Assembly: GCF_047238105.1 (NCBI RefSeq)
Contig: NZ_JBDFMD010000001.1
Location: 3,472,001-3,536,000 of the forward strand
Reading direction: 5' to 3'
Origin: Paenibacillus_D sp047238105
GTDB taxonomy: Bacteria; Bacillota; Bacilli; Paenibacillales; Paenibacillaceae
Length of the DNA: 64,000 nt
Every line of letters begins with the position of its first letter. The first letter of the stretch is position 1. Position numbers and translations under genes: made by a program. The notes beneath the pieces are model-generated. The model searched no databases. It was not told where the DNA came from and worked only from the letters and a program-made list of their open reading frames with translations. Positions 46,937 to 57,168 of this stretch are shown piece after piece.

Positions 46937-48110
46937 ATGACACATCCAACTGCAGCCTCAAAACGTATTGCGATTATAGGAGCGGGACCAGGGGGTCTGA
47001 CCCTGGTCTTGCTTCTTCAACGTCATGGCTTTAGCCCGGTCATTTATGAGCGGGAGACTCAAGATACGCATCGGGATCAAGGCGGTTCTTTGGATATTCA
47101 TGAGGATTTCGGACAGTTGGCGCTTAAAGAAGCGGGGCTGTATGAGGCTTTTCAAGCTTTGGCCCGGTATGAAGGAGAAGATTTCCGCATCTTGGACAAA
47201 CACAAACATGTGCATTGGGATGAAGAAGCGGACCCGGAAGTGACGGGCGTCAGACCGGAGATTGACCGCGGGGAACTATGCGACCTGCTGCGCGGCGGGC
47301 TCGATAAAGACGTTATACGATACGGTTACAAGCTGCTCCATGCGGTTCCTTTGGGTACAGGGAGGACGGAGCTGCATTTTGAGAACGGCGAGGTTGATGC
47401 AGCAGATCTTCTGGTAGGCGCTGATGGAGCCTTCTCTCGTGTTCGCCCGCTGCTCTCGGATATTGAGCCCGAATATTCGGGTCTGTCTATGATTGAGCTC
47501 AATGTGATGAATGCCGCAGAGCAATATCCGGATCTGGCAGAGCAACAAACGGGGGAAAATGTTTGCTCTGGACGATCATAAGGGCATTCTGGGACAATGT
47601 AACGGAGATGGGCGGATCAAAGTATATGCCAGCTTTGCCGTCGGCCGTGAATGGCTGGATACCTGCGGCATTCGTTTCGAGCAACCGGAGGAAGTGAAGC
47701 GTCATCTGCTCGAGCTGTTCGAGGATTGGGACGATGAGCTCAAAAATTATATTCGTTACGCGGACGGTGCAATTGTGCCAAGACGAATCTACATGCTGCC
47801 GCTAGGCTTTCAATGGACGCACAATCCAGGGATTACCTTGATCGGCGATGCCGCCCATGTGATGTCGCCTTTTGCAGGGATCGGTGTCAATCTGGCTATG
47901 CTTGATGCGCTGACGCTCGCCATGTCCATCGCGCAGCACGAAGAGTTTGGTCCTGCCGTTAAGGCATACGAGCGCGAGATGTACCGCTATTCATCCCAGA
48001 GTGCGGAGGAATCCTACGCTAATTTGAAACTGTGCTTCTCTGCTGATGCGGCTGCGAAGCTGGCTGGTCTTATGGACAACTATCTGGAGGAGGCAGAGCG
48101 TGAATCTTAA
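46937..48110 (+). CDS. FAD-dependent monooxygenase (TetX/UbiH-like), frame broken in a G run
   Basis: From ATG 46937 (after AAGGAG) the first part shows the FAD motif IIGAGPGGLTLVLLLQRHG and a GADGAFSRVR segment. After AEQQTG the frame fails. Removing one G from the five-G run at 47551-47555 gives AEQQTGKMFALDDHKG and rejoins the second part, which holds the second FAD motif LIGDAAHVMSPFAGIGVNLA and runs to 48110. The gene is thus complete except for one surplus G. Flavin monooxygenases of this type hydroxylate aromatic compounds or antibiotics. The TetR gene follows 20 bases downstream. Confidence 0.85.
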
Positions 48111-48130
48111 GTTGGAGGAAGTGAGAGAGG

Positions 48131-48814
48131 ATGACCAATGGCAAACGCCCCGTTGTAAGCCGCAGAACCCGGCCCGCCAAAGCGCCATTAAGCCATGAAG
48201 AGATCGTAAAAACCGCCTACGCCCTGATTAAGAATGAGGGCCTGTCTGGCATGACCATGCGCAAGATCGCCCAAGCGCTGGACACAGGACCCTCTTCGTT
48301 ATATGTCTATGTCAAGAATGCCCAGGAATTAAATGCGTATGTCATGGACTACGCGCTCGGGCAGCTCCAGCTGCCTCCGCTTGAAGAAGCCTCCTGGAAA
48401 ACTCGGCTGTTCGGCGCGTTGGAGGCCTATGCCACCTTACTGCAAGAGCATCCGGGACTCGCCGAATTGGCATTGATTACGATTCCCGCCGGGGAGAATT
48501 CGCTAAGGCTGACCGAATACCTGTTAGCGGCATTGCATGAGGCAGGCATTGTCTCCCGGTCGGCGGCATGGGGGGTAGACATGTTTATGTTCTACGTGTC
48601 GTCCTTCCTCTTCGAGAAAACAGCATCAGAAGCCCGCGGCTCCATGCCTATGCCGCTCATCAGAGACGCCTACACGTCCGCAGATCCCGGCTCCTTCCCG
48701 CATATCGCCAGTCTGCAGAAGGAAATGTTCTCAGGGGATATCCCATCCAGGGAGCGGCTGCGCTGGGGACTTGAAGTCGTTCTTCAGGGACTGATGAAGG
48801 TAACGCAGGCTTAG
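48131..48814 (+). CDS. TetR-family transcriptional regulator (TetR_C-type)
   Basis: This 227-residue protein carries a helix-turn-helix at about 25-70 (LSGMTMRKIAQALDTGPSSLYVYVKN) and a TetR_C ligand domain. It lies in the same operon as the FAD monooxygenase, and the 33-base inverted repeat over that operon's promoter is its likely site. The combination resembles a drug-inducible inactivation module, as in tetX-type systems; the actual drug is unknown. Confidence 0.88.
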   Translation: MTNGKRPVVSRRTRPAKAPLSHEEIVKTAYALIKNEGLSGMTMRKIAQALDTGPSSLYVYVKNAQELNAYVMDYALGQLQLPPLEEASWKTRLFGALEAYATLLQEHPGLAELALITIPAGENSLRLTEYLLAALHEAGIVSRSAAWGVDMFMFYVSSFLFEKTASEARGSMPMPLIRDAYTSADPGSFPHIASLQKEMFSGDIPSRERLRWGLEVVLQGLMKVTQA

Positions 48815-48847
48815 CAAGCAAGGGACTAAGCCACTCGGAATAGAGAG

Positions 48848-48888
48848 AACCGGCTGGCCCCCGCCATACTGGCAGGGGCCAGCCGGTT
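48848..48888. terminator. Strong bidirectional terminator
   Basis: AACCGGCTGGCCCC pairs with GGGGCCAGCCGGTT. It ends the TetR operon and, from the other side, the siderophore-protein fragment whose stop it overlaps. Confidence 0.85.
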
Positions 48889-49066
48889 AATCATCATACA
48901 CGACTACTTGGCTGTCAAAAGACTTTCGGAGACTGGCCTTCCAGAGATACGGGTCGTTGTACGTATCGGAGGCGGGGTCGAGCTGGAACACGTTGTCGTT
49001 CAGTACGGCAGGCAGCGAGGTCCACAGCGCATTATCGTAGACGATCGTAGAATCGCTGGTGTCTCC
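48887..49066 (-). pseudogene. C-terminal fragment of a siderophore-type ABC binding protein
   Basis: Minus-strand reading gives 59 residues ending at TAA: it begins GDTSDSTIVYDNALWTSLPA and continues VLNDNVFQLDP. This matches the C-terminal region of FhuD/FeuA-like iron-siderophore binding proteins, where 'WxxLpAVkxxxVyxld' is typical. There is no start. The piece that should precede it lies on the opposite strand at 49072-49236. Confidence 0.6.
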
Positions 49067-49071
49067 CGACC

Positions 49072-49236
49072 ATGGGCAGATTGTATGTATTCGGTCATAA
49101 TTTCGGCCGGCGCGAAGAGATCATCTATGACGAGCTTGAGCTCCAGGCGCCGCCCAAGGCGATGGAAGAAGCGATCAACAGCGGCGCCGGCTGGGCGTCC
49201 ATCTCGTTGGAGATGCTGCCGGAATATACCCTGTGA
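49072..49236 (+). pseudogene. Middle fragment of the same siderophore-type binding protein, inverted
   Basis: The 54-codon plus-strand frame reads MGRLYVFGHNFGRREEIIYD, then LQAPPKAMEEAINSGAGWAS and ISLEMLPEY. It matches the middle of siderophore-binding proteins ('vYviGxxFGRGgevlYdxLglkaPpkv...GWaxiSLExLPey'). In an intact gene this would run straight into the fragment now on the opposite strand, so an inversion has split the gene. Confidence 0.6.
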
Positions 49237-49268
49237 GGATGGATAAATAACGAAGCCGAACCGGAAGC

Positions 49269-49294
49269 AAGGCCACCCCTGACAGGATGGCCTT
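49269..49294 (-). terminator. Hairpin downstream of SRPBCC gene
   Basis: AAGGCCA pairs with TGGCCTT; no strong T-run, so the terminator call is modest. Confidence 0.45.
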
Positions 49295-49327
49295 GGAAGG
49301 AGTTGAAGTCTTCTGGCGGGGACACCG

Positions 49328-49834
49328 CTAGGCGAGGGTGCCTACATAGGCTTCCAACTGATCAAAGGTGCCCTTGAAGCCATCCTGCATGGAATCGAAC
49401 ATACCCTCAAAAAACCTTGTCTCTTCGTCAGATGCATGGACCGGCACACTGTGCAAGGTTATGTTGGTGACACCGTTCTCCTCGCTAAAGGTGAGTGTAT
49501 TTTGGATCTCAAGCGGAATTAAATCACTGAACGGAGCTCGGACAATGTTGCCGGCCTCGTCCGAGAAACTGTTGACCCAGACAATCTTTTCAGGAGCTTC
49601 AATTTCGTGATACACGAACTTACCCCACATATGACTGCCGTCAGCCGATTGCATCTTATAGTGAAAAAAGCCGCCGGGACGGAAATCCAACCGGGTGTGG
49701 CTTAATTCAAATCCTTTCGGTCCCCACCACTGCTCCAGATGTTCAATCTCCGACCAGGTTTGGAACACAAGCTCGCGCGGCGCATGAAGAACACGGGTGA
49801 TTACAAGCTCTTTGCCTTCTGGTTTCAATGTCAT
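49328..49834 (-). CDS. SRPBCC / AHSA1-domain protein
   Basis: I start at ATG 49834, six bases after GGAGG; ATG 49840 lies too close to the site. The 168-residue protein has the START-like helix-grip fold of AHSA1-type proteins (ITRVLHAPRELVFQTWSEIEHLEQWWGPKGF, then FRPGGFFHYKM and a long C-terminal helix GMFDSMQDGFKGTFDQLEAYV). These bind hydrophobic ligands; function is otherwise undefined. Often paired with an ArsR regulator, but none is present here. Confidence 0.88.
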   Translation of the reverse strand: MTLKPEGKELVITRVLHAPRELVFQTWSEIEHLEQWWGPKGFELSHTRLDFRPGGFFHYKMQSADGSHMWGKFVYHEIEAPEKIVWVNSFSDEAGNIVRAPFSDLIPLEIQNTLTFSEENGVTNITLHSVPVHASDEETRFFEGMFDSMQDGFKGTFDQLEAYVGTLA

Positions 49835-50024
49835 TTCCATTCCTCCGTTTTCAGGTTATTGGGTTTCTGGTTTAAATATACCCCAAAAAGAATATTCCTG
49901 TAAAGGAATATTTAAATTTTTCCTTGAGCATGGCCGTTCAAATATCGTTCGCCGCAAGCCTCAGCTCGTGCTAGAATAATACCATTGAATCTCATCATAC
50001 ACTAATGGAGGCGCTTATATATGA

Positions 50025-51185
<1,161 letters not shown>

Positions 51186-51259
51186 GCCTCCCGGCAAGCG
51201 GGGATGTACCGGAGCGGAACGCCACGCTGTGTCACGGCAGCTGCGGTCGTCCATCCAGC

Positions 51260-51296
51260 CCAAGAGCCCCACGGATCTGATCCATGGGGCTCTTGG
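51260..51296. terminator. Bidirectional terminator between trpB and nitroreductase
   Basis: CCAAGAGCCCCA (51260-51271) pairs with TGGGGCTCTTGG (51285-51296), with an inner GGATC/ATCC stem. Serves two converging genes. Confidence 0.85.
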
Positions 51297-51350
51297 CGTA
51301 GGGACTTCTGGACAGCGGCTAAGGATAGCCAGACCCGCTCCAGGTCCGCT

Positions 51351-51992
51351 CTAGAAGGTGTTCCAGATGACCGTCTCGTGAACCGGATAACGGGCGGAGG
51401 GCCGGGCTGGCAGAGCGGCCTTGCCGATCGCGACCAGCATGACCGGAATATAACGGGGAGGCACGCCGAACGCTTCGACGAATTGGGCGGCGTCGAAGCC
51501 GCCCATCGGGCAGGAATCAAGCCCCGTCGCCTTTGCAGCGAGCATGAGCTGCATCGCGGCCAGCGAAGCATTGCGGATCGCCTCGTCCCGTGGGACGGAC
51601 GGTTCATTCGCATAGGCGAATTCGATCTGACCGACCAGACTTGACTTGATGTCCTCCGCCATCATTCCGGCCTGTACGAGAGGACCATAGACGGTTTCGG
51701 CATTGAGATTCGCCTGGAGATCCCCGAGGATCGCGATGACGGCGGACGCTTCGACGACCTGCCTTTGGCCGTAAGCGATCGGCAGCAGCTTCTCTTTGGC
51801 CTCTAGCTCCGTTATCGCGAGGAATTTCCAGTGCTGCAGGTTCCATGCCGACGGCGCCAGGCTGGCCATCTCCAGAAGACTCAGGATTTCCTGTTGGCTC
51901 AGATGATGCGTCGGGTCATAATGCTTCACGGAATGACGATTTCGGATGACCGTGTGAATATCCAGTGACACAGCGTCTGTCTTGTTTGACAT
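51351..51992 (-). CDS. Nitroreductase family protein (YdgI/YfkO-like)
   Basis: I start at ATG 51992 (MSNKTDAVSLD), after AGGAGTGAT. The 213-residue FMN oxidoreductase shows IRNRHSVKHYDP at the N-terminus, MASLAPSAWNLQHWKFL and LAAKATGLDSCPMGGFD. It reduces nitro compounds or quinones with NAD(P)H. It is 25 bases downstream of the EamA exporter gene, probably in one operon. Confidence 0.9.
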   Translation of the reverse strand: MSNKTDAVSLDIHTVIRNRHSVKHYDPTHHLSQQEILSLLEMASLAPSAWNLQHWKFLAITELEAKEKLLPIAYGQRQVVEASAVIAILGDLQANLNAETVYGPLVQAGMMAEDIKSSLVGQIEFAYANEPSVPRDEAIRNASLAAMQLMLAAKATGLDSCPMGGFDAAQFVEAFGVPPRYIPVMLVAIGKAALPARPSARYPVHETVIWNTF

Positions 51993-52017
51993 GGTAAGAT
52001 CACTCCTGAATTTAGTA

Positions 52018-52986
52018 TTAACTGCTTGCATCCCCATACACCCTGGTTGTGGCCGCCGGCTGCACGGGTCGCACTCGGCTGAACCGATTGGCTCCGATGA
52101 CCCCGGCGATGATCAGCACTGAGCCGAGGATCTGATAGAACGTGATCTCTTCCCCGAGGAACAGAGCTCCCGCCGCTATGGAGACGATCGTCGAGAGGTT
52201 GGCGAACACGCTCATGCGCGAGGCTTCCATCTTGGATAATATATAGGTGGCGGTGAGCGCGGTAACGAGTGACGAGATGACCCCCAGGAACAGGATGGAG
52301 ACGATAAACGTCCAGCTGGCGAGCGGCTCGGCCAGCTGCGGCAGCGTCCCCTTAATCGCATGGCTGGCAAGAGAGATAACGAGGAAGACGGCAAACCCGA
52401 TCCCCAACATCAAAAAAGTGAGCTCCGCGGGGCTAAAGTGCTTGGTCAAGGAACGGGCCAGCACACTATAGCCGGCAAAAGCGACACAGGTCAGCAGCAG
52501 CAGGGAGATCCCCGTCAGATTGGACCAGTCCATCCCCCCACCCTTCATCCAGAAGATGAATACCACCCCGAAGACCGACAGCGCGATCGACAGCTTCTGC
52601 AGGATCGTGGTTGTCTCCTTGAGAAATACGGAGGCAAGAATCATCGTCACGACGGGAGTGAAGGCATACAGGATGCCGCCTTCCGCCGAGCTGGCGTGCT
52701 GCAGACCATACGCTTGAAGCGTAAAGAACCCCAGCGGGTACATCATCGCGAGCAGTAGCGCCTTTAGCAAGGGCTTGCCGCGGTACGATAGTTTGAGCCA
52801 GCCGAGAGCGGCCGGGACAGAGATCGCCAGGAACGAAGCTGCAAAGCGGAAGGTCAGGGTATCAAGCGGGCTTGCGAAAGCAAGCGCCGTCTTGGCGAAC
52901 AAAAAGGAGAACCCGATGATGACGGCGTTAAGTACGGCGAATCCATAGGCAAGTTTCAGTCCGGATGGGCTCAAGATATGCATCAT
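52018..52986 (-). CDS. EamA/DMT-family transporter
   Basis: This 322-residue protein has ten predicted membrane segments in two EamA halves (FAVLNAVIIGFSFLFAKTAL; ISLLLLTCVAFAGYSVLARS). Members export amino acids or other metabolites. A MocR-type regulator is divergent at 53165; this gene pair is frequent in Gram-positives, where the PLP-binding regulator controls the exporter. The nitroreductase gene follows downstream. Confidence 0.9.
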   Translation of the reverse strand: MMHILSPSGLKLAYGFAVLNAVIIGFSFLFAKTALAFASPLDTLTFRFAASFLAISVPAALGWLKLSYRGKPLLKALLLAMMYPLGFFTLQAYGLQHASSAEGGILYAFTPVVTMILASVFLKETTTILQKLSIALSVFGVVFIFWMKGGGMDWSNLTGISLLLLTCVAFAGYSVLARSLTKHFSPAELTFLMLGIGFAVFLVISLASHAIKGTLPQLAEPLASWTFIVSILFLGVISSLVTALTATYILSKMEASRMSVFANLSTIVSIAAGALFLGEEITFYQILGSVLIIAGVIGANRFSRVRPVQPAATTRVYGDASS

Positions 52987-53081
52987 TCCTTAACATAAGA
53001 TCTGGAGAGGGTTCGCGAACGTCTCAACCGGTATGTCTAAGATAAAACGAAACAGGGAGGTGAACAAGGACGGATTCTCCG

Positions 53082-53117
53082 AATTGTATCGATACAGTTG
53101 CCGGGAGGGTGTATACT
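53082..53117 (+). promoter_or_regulatory. MocR-type operator and -10 box
   Basis: The palindrome AATTGTATCGATACAGTT (53082-53099; core TGTATCGATACA) lies in the divergent gap between the EamA and MocR genes. A TATACT at 53112-53117 may be the -10 box of the regulator gene; no clear -35 box is visible. Confidence 0.55.
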
Positions 53118-53164
53118 AAACGGAAAAGATGCGCAGTGGGACACCCAGGTGAACAGGAGGCGTC

Positions 53165-54565
53165 ATGAAGAAGTATGATGTGATCATGGTCGATATTGAA
53201 CAAAGGATCCGGGACGGGCGGCTCATCCCCGGCCAAAAGCTGCCCTCTGTCCGCGATGCCGCCGCGTCGTTCGGATGTAGTGCCGGCACCGTCGTACGGG
53301 CCTATGGCGAGCTGGAGAGGCGTCATGTCCTCTACTCGATGCCGCAAAGCGGCTTTTACGTGGTCGACAGACTGGGAGACGGACGGGACGACAGGGAAGA
53401 GAGCGTGATTGATTTTGCTACCGTGCTGCCGGATCGCGATGCGTTTCCCTATATGGACTTCCAGCATTGTCTGAACAAGGCCATCGATATTTACAAGCAC
53501 GACTTGTTTACGTATGGAGATCTGATGGGACTGGCATCTTTGCGGCATACGCTCGTCTCCCATCTCGCCGGGGACCAGGTATTTGCCAAGGCCGGGCAGA
53601 TCGTCGTCACCAGCGGGGCGCAGAAGTCGCTGGAGATCCTGGCGCGCATGCCGTTCCCGAACGGCAAAGGGGCGGTGCTGGTCGAGCAGCCGAGCTACGG
53701 TCTGTACCTGCGTTTCCTGGAGAGGGCAGGCATCCCGGTATCCGGTATCGCGCGTACAGCGGTGGGGATCGATCTGAAGGAGCTGGAGAGGTGCTTCCGA
53801 AGCGGCGAGTTCAAATACTTCTACACGATGCCGAGGTATCATAATCCGCTTGGCACTTCGTATAACGCAGAGACTCGGAAGAGGATCGTCAGGCTGGCGG
53901 ATAAGTACGACGTATATATTGTAGAGGACGACTATATGGGTGATCTCGGCAACGACCGGCAGTTCGACCCGATCTATGCCCATGACCTGAGTGCGCACGT
54001 CATCTACGTCAAGAGCTTCTCCAAGATCATCTTTCCCGGCCTGAGACTGGGGGTGGCTGTACTGCCGGAGCACTTGCTCCCTGCCTTTCGCGCTCACCAG
54101 GGGTACCCCGACACCTCCTTGTTGTCCCAGGCCGCGCTGGAGGTGTATATCAAGAACGGCATGTACGAGCGGCACAAGCACAAGATTTGCCAGTTGTACG
54201 CCTCACGCATGCAAGCGTTGAACGAAGCGGTCGAGCGGTACAATACAGCCGGGCTTGTAGAGACGTCTGAGGTGAGCTCGGGCATTTTCATCCAGTTCAA
54301 GGTACAGCAGTCCGTCAATATGGACCAGCTGATCAAGCGGTTGTCGGCGCGCGGCGTCCGCGTCGTAGCCGGACAGACCTCCTATCTGACGGGTTATCGC
54401 GAACGGGAGAAATTTCTGAGAATCAGCATTTCGCAGACGTCGCCAGACCGGATCGTCGAGGGAGTCCGGGTGGTGTTGGAGGAAGTTGCGAGAGGGAGCC
54501 GGGGGCAGTTTCGTTCCGCCGGAGCTGCAGAGGCACCGGACCATCTGTCCGGACAATCGTCCTAG
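53165..54565 (+). CDS. MocR/PdxR-family regulator (GntR HTH fused to aminotransferase fold)
   Basis: This 466-residue protein has a GntR winged helix at residues 1-70 (GQKLPSVRDAAASFGCSAGTVVRAYGELE) and a fold-type-I aminotransferase domain. PLP-lysine segment: YVKSFSKIIFPGLRLG; further TSGAQKSLEIL, YHNPLGTSYNAETR and EDDYMGDL. Such proteins use PLP or an amino acid as effector. The divergent EamA exporter gene is the likely target, through the palindrome at 53082. Confidence 0.92.
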   Translation: MKKYDVIMVDIEQRIRDGRLIPGQKLPSVRDAAASFGCSAGTVVRAYGELERRHVLYSMPQSGFYVVDRLGDGRDDREESVIDFATVLPDRDAFPYMDFQHCLNKAIDIYKHDLFTYGDLMGLASLRHTLVSHLAGDQVFAKAGQIVVTSGAQKSLEILARMPFPNGKGAVLVEQPSYGLYLRFLERAGIPVSGIARTAVGIDLKELERCFRSGEFKYFYTMPRYHNPLGTSYNAETRKRIVRLADKYDVYIVEDDYMGDLGNDRQFDPIYAHDLSAHVIYVKSFSKIIFPGLRLGVAVLPEHLLPAFRAHQGYPDTSLLSQAALEVYIKNGMYERHKHKICQLYASRMQALNEAVERYNTAGLVETSEVSSGIFIQFKVQQSVNMDQLIKRLSARGVRVVAGQTSYLTGYREREKFLRISISQTSPDRIVEGVRVVLEEVARGSRGQFRSAGAAEAPDHLSGQSS

Positions 54566-54638
54566 GGATGCCGATCCAGAAGGTTGTTGACGCAGGCGGG
54601 CCGGCGGATGGTTCTATCAGAAGAGAGGGGATGCGTAC

Positions 54639-55730
54639 ATGAGTAAACCAGCGGTGTTCAGTATTGTGGGGGGCGGGGGCTTCAGGGCGCAGTATTTTTT
54701 GCGGATCGCGAGGGCACTCCCGGACCAATTTCGGATCGGCGGGATGGTAGTTCGTGACGAGACCAAGGGCAGGGCGATGGAGGGAAAATGGGGTGTGTGC
54801 ACGTATCGTACGCTGGAGCAGCTGCTGGCCAGTGAAGATCCGGACTTCGTCGTCCTGTCGGTGCCGGCGGCGGCTTCTTTATCTTATATGGAAGCGTTGG
54901 CTGACCGGGATATCCCCGTGCTTACCGAAACTCCGCCGGCGGCCGACCTGGATGCGCTGCTGCAGGTTCATGAACGCCTGACAAGCCGGGGAGCGCGGAT
55001 CCAGGTTGCCGAGCAGTACCCGTATTACCCGGCACAGATCGCCCGCCAGGCGATGATCGCCACCGGTCAGCTGGGCAGCGTCGACCAGGTGACCGTGTCG
55101 ATCTCCCATCTCTATCATGCCGTCAGCCTGATGCGCGCCATGCTGGGCATCGGGTTCGAGGATGTTGAGATCCGGGGCATGCGCTACACCTCCGAGTGGG
55201 TGGCCGGACCGGGCCGGAGCGGCCCGCCCACGGAGGATGTCTTGGTCCCCGCCACCCGCGATCTGGCGTGGCTCGATTTTGGCGGCAAGCTGGGCATCTA
55301 TGACTTCACAGCGAACCAGCACCGCTCGTGGACCCGGTCCAATCACATCTCGATCCGGGGGCAGCGCGGGGAGATCTGGGACGACCGGATTCGCCTGCAG
55401 ACTCCTGCCTGCACCGAGCTGCAGCTCGACCTCAGACGCGTCAATAAAGGCGAGTACGAAAATGCCGAAGGCTACTTCCTCAAAGGCATCCTGGCGGGGG
55501 AGAGCTGGGTGTACGAAAACCCATTTGCCCCGGCAAGGCTGTACGACGATGAGCTGGCCATCGCGACCTGCCTGAGCAAAATGGCTGCGTATGCCGCTGG
55601 CGGTCCTGCATTTTACGGGTTGCTAGACGCCTCTCAGGATACCTATATCGGTCTGTTGATCGCCGAGGCCATCCGCACGGGCGAGACGATCCGGTCGACG
55701 CGTCAGCCTTGGGCGGATACCAATAGATAA
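54639..55730 (+). CDS. Gfo/Idh/MocA-family oxidoreductase
   Basis: This 363-residue protein has an N-terminal Rossmann domain (FSIVGGGGFRAQYFLR), the ETPPAA motif corresponding to the usual EKP, and a C-terminal domain with a YHAVSLMRAMLG segment. AGAGGGGAT precedes the ATG. The family oxidises sugars or sugar derivatives with NAD(P). No sugar genes are adjacent, so the substrate is open. Its last 28 bases overlap the convergent membrane-protein gene. Confidence 0.85.
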   Translation: MSKPAVFSIVGGGGFRAQYFLRIARALPDQFRIGGMVVRDETKGRAMEGKWGVCTYRTLEQLLASEDPDFVVLSVPAAASLSYMEALADRDIPVLTETPPAADLDALLQVHERLTSRGARIQVAEQYPYYPAQIARQAMIATGQLGSVDQVTVSISHLYHAVSLMRAMLGIGFEDVEIRGMRYTSEWVAGPGRSGPPTEDVLVPATRDLAWLDFGGKLGIYDFTANQHRSWTRSNHISIRGQRGEIWDDRIRLQTPACTELQLDLRRVNKGEYENAEGYFLKGILAGESWVYENPFAPARLYDDELAIATCLSKMAAYAAGGPAFYGLLDASQDTYIGLLIAEAIRTGETIRSTRQPWADTNR

Positions 55731-56611
55731 GGCGGCGTATCCCCTTCCTGACGATGAAAGGTTAGGGAGCCGCGCTGGACCAGATAAGTCAAGGTATAAC
55801 TGCCGCGCTCGGAACCCTTCTGCCATGACTCCGAGAAGGTGACAAGATAGACTTTATTTAAATGTTTTCCTGGAGATTCCTCGGCCCGCGTTCGCCTGAC
55901 CACCGAGTAACCGTCGATCTCTCCCCGCCATACGCCCTCTTGCTTCGGAAAACGGTCAATTTCGGTTCCTTCCCCGGCTGTAGCGAACGCGACGGCTGCT
56001 GCTTTCGTGAACGGCGGCAGCGGCGGGGGCTCGGGCGTGGTGGCGTCCAGGTAGACCAAAGTAGCAGTACATACCAGTACCGGCAGCAGCCAGATCCGCT
56101 TGATGCCCTGCCCCCGCGCGAGCCGCCGCTGCGTCCAGCGATCCGCGAGCGCGTAGAGGGAGGCGGCGAACACACCGCAGAGGACGAACGCCGGGAACTT
56201 GAAGACGAGTCCCGGAAAGATTCCGAATAAACCATGAATCGCTACATAGAGGGTGTCCCGAGTCAGACGCTCCCGAGGGTTGGGCTGACCAGGCAGCTGA
56301 GCAGCCTGCTCGGTTAGTCCATCCTGAAGCAGATCATCCCGGATGCCGGCTATTCGTCGCTGCATCTCCCGCTCCAGTCGGTAAGCTATTGAGTCGATCA
56401 GAAGCGAGATCGGTGTGCCGTAGAGCACGCAGAAGGCACCAATATACAGGCTCGTAAGGAACGTATAGGACAAGATGTCGAGTACGATCGTATGACTGAA
56501 ATAGAGTGAACTGCCAGACAGCGCAATCGCCAGCGCGACAGAGCTGATCATGGTAGCGGCGTAGATGGCGGTCACCTTGCGGACGAACAGATCGATGGCT
56601 GCATTATTCAT
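55703..56611 (-). CDS. Membrane protein of unknown function
   Basis: I start at ATG 56611 (MNNAAIDLFVRKVTAIYAAT), after GGAGAGG. The 302-residue protein has about five hydrophobic segments (residues 12-35, 40-65, 130-165, 180-200), then a soluble C-terminal part of about 100 residues with a beta-rich look (GVWRGEIDGYSVVRR, SYTLTYLVQRG). I do not recognise a family. It is convergent with the oxidoreductase gene and overlaps its 3' end. Confidence 0.7.
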   Translation of the reverse strand: MNNAAIDLFVRKVTAIYAATMISSVALAIALSGSSLYFSHTIVLDILSYTFLTSLYIGAFCVLYGTPISLLIDSIAYRLEREMQRRIAGIRDDLLQDGLTEQAAQLPGQPNPRERLTRDTLYVAIHGLFGIFPGLVFKFPAFVLCGVFAASLYALADRWTQRRLARGQGIKRIWLLPVLVCTATLVYLDATTPEPPPLPPFTKAAAVAFATAGEGTEIDRFPKQEGVWRGEIDGYSVVRRTRAEESPGKHLNKVYLVTFSESWQKGSERGSYTLTYLVQRGSLTFHRQEGDTPPYLLVSAQG

Positions 56612-57048
56612 GTACAGTTCCTCTCCTTCCCGGATCGTGATAACTATTGCTAGCATACCGGGTTTGAGGGCGCAGGGGCAGGACTAACTTTTGTAGTACC
56701 CCTGTGGTCCATCAACCGACGTGAGAGGTCGTCAAGCGCACTACACGTTGCTTTCCGCGCGCAACTCCCACCGCGCGGCGGCCGGCGGCATGACGGCGGT
56801 CGGGACGACCACGTCTGAGGGGCATCTTTGGCCACTTCAACGATGAGGAGTCCCGCCCGACCGCTCGGCTGACCGGCAAGCTCGGCTATTGCGGGCATCC
56901 GTTCCGGCTGGGGAACAAAGCCAACACCCCGGCACACTACCCGAGCCAGGAGGAAACTTCCAACTTACGATAATATCATCAAATTCGTGTCGTACGATAG
57001 GGCAAGGGTTTCTCTTCGGAGAAACCCGGGTTGCCCACATTGTGAATA
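56612..57048. other. Unassigned region with a nested hairpin
   Basis: No gene with a ribosome site is visible. A GC-rich part (56690-56950) has short open stretches on both strands but no family I recognise. At 57000-57036 GGGTTTCTC-TTCG-GAGAAACCC forms a perfect hairpin with a UUCG-type loop, enclosed by GGGCAA and TTGCCC with a three-G bulge. It could be part of a small RNA or a second terminator. Confidence 0.4.
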
Positions 57049-57088
57049 AAACAGGCTTCTCACGTATGTTGTGAGAAGCCTGTTTTAT
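57049..57088. terminator. Strong bidirectional terminator
   Basis: AAAACAGGCTTCTCAC pairs with GTGAGAAGCCTGTTTT; A and T runs flank the stem on either side. It ends the antitoxin/toxin-stub operon. Confidence 0.85.
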
Positions 57089-57168
57089 TAAGTGTTGCGT
57101 AGTTCACTTAGCATCTGATTCAGTTTTTTGTCAAAAGTAAAAACAGTATGTCCATCAACGATGTTCAT
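57088..57168 (-). pseudogene. 26-codon stub of a PIN-domain (VapC-type) toxin gene
   Basis: The frame opens with ATG overlapping the last codons of the antitoxin gene and reads MNIVDGHTVFTFDKKLNQML then SELRNT and stop. 'VFTFDKKL' is the typical end of PIN-domain toxins in such pairs. Overlapping start and native C-terminus with nothing between suggest an internal deletion of most of the toxin. Confidence 0.6.

Noticed and set aside
48908..49246. 112-codon plus-strand open frame
   Set aside because: It crosses the inversion scar in a different frame from both siderophore-protein fragments and has no recognisable sequence.
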